From: Bacteroidetes bacterium 4572_112
Lineage (GTDB): Bacteria > Bacteroidota > Bacteroidia > Bacteroidales > UBA1556
DNA: 7,586 bases
Assembly: GCA_002254285.1 (NCBI GenBank)
Contig: NIUZ01000081.1
Coordinates: 1 to 7,586, forward strand
Direction: 5' to 3'
The notes below the pieces were generated by a model. That model did no database searches and was not told the DNA's origin. It saw only the letters and a program-made list of their open reading frames with translations. The translations under genes and the position numbers were made by a program. How positions within the stretch are numbered: the first letter of the stretch is position 1; every line of letters starts with the position of its first letter. This document shows, piece by piece, positions 5,919 to 7,586 of the stretch.

Positions 5919-7049
5919 ATGAAATTTGATTTACAACATACCGACCCTAAGAGTAAAGCTCGTGCGGGAGTTATGCATACCGACCATGGAGATATTGAAA
6001 CTCCTATATTTATGCCTGTTGGAACAGCAGGAACGGTAAAAGCTGTTCACATTAAAGAACTTAGTGAAGATATAAAAGCACAAATTATTCTTGGAAATAC
6101 ATATCACCTTTTCCTACGTCCTGGACTAGAGGTTATTGAAGCCGCAGGAGGATTACATAAATTCAACGGATGGCAAGGCCCTATTCTTACTGATAGTGGT
6201 GGATACCAAGTATACTCACTTAGCGATACAAGAAAGATTAAGGAAAATGGCGTTCATTTCCGTAGCCATATTGATGGTTCAAAACACCTTTTCACTCCTG
6301 AAAATGTAATAGATACTCAGCGCATAATTGGTGCTGATATTATTATGGCATTTGACGAATGTACTCCTTATCCTTGTGATTATGACTATGCAAAAAACTC
6401 TATGCATATGACTCATAAGTGGCTACAGCGCTGTATTGATCAATTTGACAAAACAGAACCTAAGTACGGACATTCACAAAGTTTTTTTCCTATTGTACAA
6501 GGTAGTACTTTTAAGGATTTAAGAAAGCAATCGGCAGAAATGATTGCTAGTAAAGGAGCCGAAGGAAATGCCATTGGAGGATTATCTGTAGGCGAACCTC
6601 ACGAGATGATGTATGAAATGACTGATCTTGTTACTGATATTTTACCTCAAGACAAACCTCGATACCTTATGGGTGTAGGTACTCCATCTAATATATTGGA
6701 AGGAATTTCGCTTGGTGTGGATATGTTTGATTGCGTTATGCCTACTCGTAATGGTAGAAACGGAATGCTATTTACTAGCGAAGGAATTATAAATATTAAG
6801 AACAAAAAATGGTATAACGATTTTAGTCCTATTGACACAAATGGACTTTCATTTGTTGATAGCCAATACACTAAAGCATATTTGCGTCACCTATTTACTG
6901 CTAAAGAAACCTTAGGGCCAATGATTGCAAGCATTCATAATCTAGCATTTTATTTATGGCTAGTAAAAGAAGCTCGTAAGCATATTATTGCTGGCGATTT
7001 TGCTGTATGGAAAGCTATTATGCAAAAGAAAGTTGAAACCCGACTATAA
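5919..7049 (+). CDS. tgt: tRNA-guanine transglycosylase (queuine tRNA-ribosyltransferase)
   Basis: Bacterial Tgt swaps guanine 34 in GUN-anticodon tRNAs for preQ1, the base-exchange step of queuosine synthesis. The 376-residue length is normal. Motifs present are TDSGGYQV (Asp92), MAFDEC (Asp146), PIVQG (Gln194), GGLSVGEP (220-226) and DMFDCVMPTRNGRNG, where Asp271 fits the covalent nucleophile. Val224 matches the preQ1-type bacterial pocket, where eukaryotic queuine enzymes have Gly. The odd feature is the zinc site. The CxCxxC segment of typical Tgt aligns without gaps to residues 309-314, where the three Cys positions are Gly309, Ser311 and Asp314, while the His of IHN (His340) stays. The fold around it (YTKAYLRHLF) is intact, so this is a substitution, not a damaged gene. 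I believe other Bacteroidota Tgt proteins share this. It is transcribed divergently from the ftsE pair and leads into amn after 29 bases. Confidence 0.95.
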   Translation: MKFDLQHTDPKSKARAGVMHTDHGDIETPIFMPVGTAGTVKAVHIKELSEDIKAQIILGNTYHLFLRPGLEVIEAAGGLHKFNGWQGPILTDSGGYQVYSLSDTRKIKENGVHFRSHIDGSKHLFTPENVIDTQRIIGADIIMAFDECTPYPCDYDYAKNSMHMTHKWLQRCIDQFDKTEPKYGHSQSFFPIVQGSTFKDLRKQSAEMIASKGAEGNAIGGLSVGEPHEMMYEMTDLVTDILPQDKPRYLMGVGTPSNILEGISLGVDMFDCVMPTRNGRNGMLFTSEGIINIKNKKWYNDFSPIDTNGLSFVDSQYTKAYLRHLFTAKETLGPMIASIHNLAFYLWLVKEARKHIIAGDFAVWKAIMQKKVETRL

Positions 7050-7078
7050 ATCGATTAATTAACATCTAATTATAAAAT

Positions 7079-7586
7079 ATGAATTCAAAAGAAACTATTA
7101 TACAGAATTGGTTACCACGTTATACAGGCAAAGAACTTGATACTTTTGGCAACTATATTCTACTAACAAATTTCCAAAATTATATAGAAATATTTGCTGA
7201 AATAAATAATGTAAAAATTGAAGGTCGTGACAAAGCAATGCAAAGCGCAACGGCTAACAATATTACTATTATTAATTTCGGAATGGGAAGCCCAATGGCT
7301 GCTACTATAATGGATTTACTTGCCGCAATTGACCCCGAGGCAGTACTTTTCCTTGGTAAATGTGGCGGTTTGAAAAAGAAAAATAAGCTTGGCGACTTGA
7401 TACTACCTATTGCAGCTATTCGTGGTGAAGGTACATCTAACGATTATTTTCCACCAGAAGTACCTGCTATGCCTGCTTTTGCTCTTCAGAAAGCAATATC
7501 AAAAAGCATAAGAAAATTCGAAAGACATTATTGGACTGGTACAGTATATACTACCAACCGCAGAGTTTGGGAGCATGACGAAAAAT
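7079..7586 (+). CDS. amn: AMP nucleosidase, Bacteroidota type, 5' part (3' end outside window)
   Basis: AMP nucleosidase hydrolyses AMP to adenine and ribose 5-phosphate and can lower the adenylate pool. The frame is open from the ATG at 7079 to the window end, giving 169 codons of a protein I expect to be near 255-260 residues. It belongs to the nucleoside phosphorylase/hydrolase superfamily: an N-terminal NWLPRYTG and YILLTNF segment, INFGMGSPMAAT (65-76), the phosphate/ribose-site LGKCGGL (92-98), GDLILPIAAIRGEGTSNDY (105-123), and TGTVYTTNRRVWEHDEK at the cut end. The short N terminus before the catalytic domain separates it from the longer E. coli Amn with its regulatory domain. The start is the first ATG and gives the family's usual N terminus. 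It is 29 bases after tgt with no terminator between, so co-transcription is likely. A related purine phosphorylase is the main alternative. Confidence 0.88.
   Translation, partial: MNSKETIIQNWLPRYTGKELDTFGNYILLTNFQNYIEIFAEINNVKIEGRDKAMQSATANNITIINFGMGSPMAATIMDLLAAIDPEAVLFLGKCGGLKKKNKLGDLILPIAAIRGEGTSNDYFPPEVPAMPAFALQKAISKSIRKFERHYWTGTVYTTNRRVWEHDEK

Noticed and set aside
6843..6860. That the missing Tgt cysteines reflect a pseudogene or sequencing error
   Set aside because: The reading frame is intact, flanking motifs are conserved on both sides, and the alignment needs no gaps, so three point substitutions in a functional gene explain it better.
6647..6871. Open frame on the minus strand inside tgt
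   Set aside because: Antisense to a highly conserved part of tgt; its peptide mirrors that codon pattern and has no family signature.
1..7586. CRISPR array, tRNA or rRNA gene, insertion sequence, prophage or defence island
   Set aside because: No regularly spaced direct repeats, no cloverleaf or rRNA-like sequence, and no transposase, integrase or phage protein is visible; the AlbA_2 gene has no defence-type neighbours here.

Overview
The window comes from an AT-rich genome of the phylum Bacteroidota, probably the Bacteroidia or a near relative. The evidence is gene content and protein style. There is a Bacteroidota-type order ftsH - LUD protein - cdsA - short-form psd, a lone ftsE with no ftsX beside it, a Tgt with an F-V-D segment where other bacteria have the zinc cysteines, and a Bacteroidota-type AMP nucleosidase. 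Genes start without clear Shine-Dalgarno sequences, in A/T-rich leaders, and a TAnnTTTG -7 element precedes tgt. Species cannot be fixed from the sequence alone.

Layout. Positions 1-4770 are one plus-strand run of five genes with gaps of 3-30 bases, likely a single operon: the 3' half of ftsH (AAA lid and zinc protease domain), a LUD-domain (LutC-like) protein, cdsA, psd, and a membrane protein with an extracytoplasmic sensor-like domain and a cytoplasmic Schlafen-type AlbA_2 domain. Positions 4792-5692 are a minus-strand pair, a 66-69 residue unknown protein followed 4 bases later by ftsE, convergent with the first run. Positions 5693-5918 are a very AT-rich divergent intergenic region. Positions 5919-7586 are a plus-strand pair, tgt and the first two thirds of amn, with amn cut by the window end.

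How the genes fit together. The first block concerns the envelope: FtsH does membrane-protein quality control, CdsA makes CDP-diacylglycerol, and Psd performs the last step to phosphatidylethanolamine. FtsE is the ATPase that, with FtsX from elsewhere in the genome, controls cell-wall hydrolysis during division. Tgt and Amn both break a purine-ribose bond, in tRNA and in AMP respectively.

Most genes are ordinary core genes. The most unusual items are the membrane-anchored AlbA_2 receptor (3205-4770), which keeps residues resembling the Schlafen nuclease triad, and the Tgt that has lost all three zinc-binding cysteines. I see no CRISPR array, tRNA, rRNA, insertion sequence or prophage gene, and no clearly new multi-gene system.
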